The position numbers and the translations under genes are program-made. From Bacillota bacterium (GTDB taxonomy: Bacteria; Bacillota; Clostridia; Oscillospirales; Ethanoligenentaceae), in contig JAEWAU010000049.1 of NCBI GenBank assembly GCA_023391535.1, positions 1 to 5,669 of the forward strand: a stretch of 5,669 bases of DNA, read 5' to 3'. Below the pieces are notes generated by a model. The model did not search any database, was not told the DNA's origin, and saw nothing but the letters and a program-made list of their open reading frames with translations. Every line of letters begins with the position of its first letter. The first letter of the stretch is position 1. Shown piece by piece: positions 4,745 to 5,669 of the stretch.

Positions 4745-5669
4745 AGCGCCTCCGGTTTCTGCTTCCGCTCGCCGGGGTCTGCGCCGCGTTCGCGGCGCTC
4801 GTGAACCTTGCCGGGGCGGAAAAGCTGCCCGCGGCCCTGCAGCGCCCGCTGGACGCGGCGAACGAGGCGGCGGGCGGGCTGTTTTACCGTCCGGCCGGGC
4901 TCACGGTGGAGTTCATCGACGTCGGCCAGGGCGACAGCGCCCTTTTGCTGTGCGGCGGAAAATCCATGCTCATCGACGCCGGCAAGCCGAACGAAGCCTC
5001 CGCGGTGGAAAATGCGCTGCTGCAGGCGGGCGTGACGCGGCTCGATTACGCGCTGGGCACCCACCCGGACGACGACCATATCGGCGGCCTCGCGGACGTG
5101 CTGCGGCGCTTCGGGGCCAAAACGGTGCTGTTCCCGCCCGTCGCGGGCGATACGGATTCTTACCGCGCCTTTGCGGCGGCGGCCGGCGCCTGCGGCGGCA
5201 TCACGCACGTGCGCGCGGGCTTTTCCGGCACGCTCGGCGGCGCGGCGTTCCGGCTCGTGGGCCCGCTGCGCGCCTATGCGGATACCAACGACATGTCGCT
5301 GGTGCTGCGCCTCACCTACGGCTCCCGCGCGTTCCTGTTCACAGGGGACGCCTCCGCCGCCGCGGAGGCGGATATGCTGGCGGCGCACGAAAACCTCCGG
5401 GCGGACGTACTCAAGGCGGGGCACCACGGCAGCGCCACGGCCACCTCGCCCGCCTTCCTCAGGGCGGTGGCCCCGCGGTACGCGGTGCTCAGCGTGGGAG
5501 CCGGCAACAGCTACGGGCTCCCGGGCCGCAGCGTCACGCAGGAGCTCGCGGGCGCGGGCGCGGCGATTCTGCGCACCGATCTCGACGGCACCGTGACGTT
5601 CTGGACCGACGGCAGGGCGCTGCGCGCGCGCACCGAAAACAGCCGCGGGGGGGGGGGGGGGGGGGCGCG
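4723..5669 (+). CDS. ComEC-like MBL-fold metallohydrolase, probably membrane-anchored or secreted (3' end outside window)
   Basis: At least 315 residues, open to the right edge. A basic start and hydrophobic segment (about 10-30) ending in AGA at 30-32 suggest a signal peptide or membrane anchor, so the enzyme should act outside the membrane. The rest matches the C-terminal metallo-beta-lactamase domain of ComEC/Rec2: EFIDVGQGDSALL (63-75), LIDAG (83-87), the metal site THPDDDHIGG (113-122, with H114, D116, D118 and H119), FTGDA (206-210), LKAGHHGS (230-237), SVGAGNSYGLP (257-267) and ILRTDLDGTVTF (282-293). The ComEC channel and OB domains are absent, so this is a stand-alone hydrolase. By family it could cleave nucleic acid or another phosphodiester, but the substrate is unknown. 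The domain appears complete near residue 300; what follows is the G-run. The start is supported by the Shine-Dalgarno at 4709-4714 and a 22-nt overlap with ygiQ. Confidence 0.94.
   Translation, partial: MEKRRALKRLRFLLPLAGVCAAFAALVNLAGAEKLPAALQRPLDAANEAAGGLFYRPAGLTVEFIDVGQGDSALLLCGGKSMLIDAGKPNEASAVENALLQAGVTRLDYALGTHPDDDHIGGLADVLRRFGAKTVLFPPVAGDTDSYRAFAAAAGACGGITHVRAGFSGTLGGAAFRLVGPLRAYADTNDMSLVLRLTYGSRAFLFTGDASAAAEADMLAAHENLRADVLKAGHHGSATATSPAFLRAVAPRYAVLSVGAGNSYGLPGRSVTQELAGAGAAILRTDLDGTVTFWTDGRALRARTENSRGGGGGGA
5647..5665 (+). repeat. Run of 19 G at the right edge
   Basis: Nineteen consecutive G follow the MBL domain and read as six Gly codons in the current frame; only CGCG follows before the window ends. 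This is either a slippage-prone tract at the 3' end of the gene or a sequencing/assembly artefact at a contig edge. The frame and the true stop beyond this point cannot be trusted. Confidence 0.9.

Noticed and set aside
4396..5427. Long reverse-strand open frame across the ygiQ end and MBL gene
   Set aside because: Arg/Ala-rich shadow without motifs. It spans two forward genes whose conserved motifs are intact.

Overview
The window is very GC-rich (roughly two thirds or more by eye). It carries one rightward-reading gene block with no sign of mobile or foreign DNA. A SpoIIIE/FtsK-type motor of Gram-positive layout, strong GGGAGG-type ribosome binding sites, a consensus vegetative promoter and a clostridial-style YgiQ protein suggest a GC-rich Bacillota, most likely Clostridia/Oscillospirales. 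This is inferred from protein character, as there is no marker RNA in the window.

Layout: (1) positions 1-161 look like the 3' end of an upstream gene whose last residues form a 7-residue tandem repeat; (2) 162-317 is an intergenic stretch with a textbook promoter (TTGACA, 17 bp, TACAAT), a leader of about 115 nt containing a 16-bp tandem duplication, and a strong Shine-Dalgarno; (3) 318-2708 encodes a 796-residue FtsK/SpoIIIE DNA translocase; (4) after a 68-nt gap, 2777-4744 encodes a YgiQ-family radical SAM protein starting at GTG; (5) overlapping its end by 22 nt, a ComEC-like metallo-beta-lactamase-fold protein with an N-terminal export or anchor segment starts at 4723 and runs off the right edge, where the sequence ends in 19 consecutive G.

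The motor, the radical SAM protein and the secreted MBL protein probably form one transcription unit driven from the promoter at 168-196, because no terminator is visible between them. FtsK pumps chromosomal DNA through the closing septum. YgiQ proteins have no settled function. The MBL protein resembles the nuclease-like domain of ComEC without its membrane channel. A shared job is possible but not shown.

The most unusual feature is a set of short, low-copy tandem duplications (units of 21, 16, 15 and 18 bp). Those inside genes are multiples of three. The one in the untranslated leader is not. One of them, inside ygiQ, also contains a perfect 13-bp inverted repeat. I see no new defence or mobile system; the rest looks like core chromosome.
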